A DNA stretch of 64,000 nt. It comes from Micromonospora sp. WMMA1947 (lineage in GTDB: Bacteria > Actinomycetota > Actinomycetes > Mycobacteriales > Micromonosporaceae). The DNA lies in assembly GCF_027497355.1 (NCBI RefSeq), contig NZ_CP114909.1:6096001-6160000 (forward strand), given 5' to 3'. The translations under genes were made by a program, and so were the position numbers. The notes beneath the pieces were generated by a model. It was not told the DNA's origin. It did no database searches and was given only the letters and a program-made list of their open reading frames with translations. Positions 63,488 to 64,000 of the stretch are shown one piece after another; position 1 is the stretch's first letter; each line of letters begins with the position of its first letter.

Positions 63488-64000
63488 CTACAAGGGCTCT
63501 ACGCCTGGGGGGAGTTCGGCGGTGGCGGTGGCGTCGTGGACGTACTCCAGGAGGATGCGGCGCAGCTCGCGCCCGGCGTGGGTGGGCACCACGTCGCGGC
63601 GGCGGGCCACCGCGATGGTCCGGCGGACGCCGGGCGGGACGAGCCGGGTGACCCGGATTCCGGGGCGGCGGGCCACCACGATGCCGGGCACCAGCGCGAC
63701 GCCGAGCCCGGCCTCGACGAAGCTGAGCACCGCGTCCATCTCCCCGCCGTCGACGGACAGCGTCGGCTCGAATCCGGCCGCCCGGCACGCCTGGAGCGTG
63801 GCGTCGCGCAGGTCGTAGCCTTCGCGGAACATGACGAGCGGCTGGTCGCGCAGGTCGGCGATGCGCAGCTCCCCGGCTTCCGAGACGCCCGGCAGCGGGT
63901 CGACCGAGGCGACCACCAGGCTCTCCCGCAGGATCGGGTCGGCCCGCAACCCGGGGTCGGTGCCGGCCGACGGCATGATGATCAACGCGAGGTCGAGGTC
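63488..64000 (-). CDS. LysR-type transcriptional regulator, C-terminal part
   Basis: The 170 C-terminal residues of a LysR substrate-binding domain are present: LALIIMPSAGTDPGLRADPILRESLVVASVDPLPG, then ELRIADLRDQPLVMFREGYDLRDATLQACRAAGFEPTLSVDGGEMDAVLSFVEAGLGVALVPGIV, and the end ELRRILLEYVHDATATAELPPG. The N-terminal helix-turn-helix lies beyond the right edge. It is convergent with hrpA across a palindromic element. The effector and target are unknown. Confidence 0.85.
   Translation of the reverse strand, partial: DLDLALIIMPSAGTDPGLRADPILRESLVVASVDPLPGVSEAGELRIADLRDQPLVMFREGYDLRDATLQACRAAGFEPTLSVDGGEMDAVLSFVEAGLGVALVPGIVVARRPGIRVTRLVPPGVRRTIAVARRRDVVPTHAGRELRRILLEYVHDATATAELPPGVEPL

Noticed and set aside
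1..64000. Natural-product gene cluster, prophage, integrative element, tRNA or rRNA genes
   Set aside because: No polyketide or peptide synthetase, integrase, transposase, phage structural gene, cloverleaf with TTCGAAT-type arm, or rRNA segment was seen; composition is uniform apart from short promoter regions.

Overview
The window is very GC-rich (roughly 70-75 % by eye). Its reading frames are dense, with G or C at most third codon positions, and GTG starts are frequent. Many genes have no Shine-Dalgarno sequence but carry a TANNNT-like -10 box 6-10 bases before the start codon, the leaderless arrangement common in Actinobacteria. Gene families (SigB/F/G-type sigma factor, F420/FMN luciferase-like oxidoreductase, PAC2 protein, class F sortase, CGNR regulator, CebR-type cellulase operator) and intergenic palindromes point to a filamentous actinomycete, most likely Micromonosporaceae (Micromonospora-like). 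It looks like ordinary chromosome: no rRNA, tRNA, CRISPR array, transposase, phage gene or natural-product cluster was recognised.

Layout. 1-6.2 kb: end of an FAD oxidoreductase, an aldehyde dehydrogenase, then small stress-type genes (ChaB/Rho-N protein, YihY membrane protein, DUF2795, SRPBCC, small hypotheticals). 6.2-18.4 kb: mechanosensitive-channel-like protein, RsbU-like PP2C phosphatase with an anti-sigma-type kinase domain, HAD hydrolase, CPA1 antiporter, renalase-like oxidoreductase, DUF3072, metallophosphoesterase, GH15 glucosidase/trehalase, YflT-type stress protein, DUF1684, MarR-pirin pair. 18.5-25.3 kb: phospholipase D, decarboxylase-like protein, SigB-family sigma factor, HrpB helicase, PP2C phosphatase. 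25.4-33 kb: secreted GH9 cellulase under a CebR-type box, SMR efflux pump, DinB protein, an unknown protein, two GNAT acetyltransferases and an MFS exporter. 33-40.4 kb: antiporter coupled to a UBP zinc-finger protein, LLM oxidoreductase, semialdehyde dehydrogenase, DUF6343, monooxygenase-like membrane protein, SGNH lipoprotein, EcsC, a 48-residue protein. 40.4-50 kb: lysozyme-fold secreted protein, PAC2 protein, exonuclease III, class F sortase with a probable surface partner, TrmB, DUF3516 helicase. 50-64 kb: Nramp transporter, four-gene siderophore-iron ABC operon under an iron box, MerR regulator with its own operator, cytidine deaminase, CGNR regulator divergent from an MFS pump, HrpA helicase, and a partial LysR regulator.

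Two threads tie the region together. First, seven promoters of the form GTTN-N15/16-GGGNAN (the sigma-B/sigma-F type of actinomycetes) precede small stress-type genes, and a sigma factor of that family plus two PP2C phosphatases are encoded in the same window; I infer a local general-stress regulon. Second, several families of intergenic imperfect palindromes occur: three 59-bp elements, two 67-bp elements, and single 50-, 54- and 42-bp elements. One 67-bp element lies in frame inside the start of an iron-siderophore permease gene. A further oddity is an MFS exporter gene preceded by a seven-codon leader frame in TGATG overlap, with a decayed copy of that leader and gene start about 840 bases upstream.
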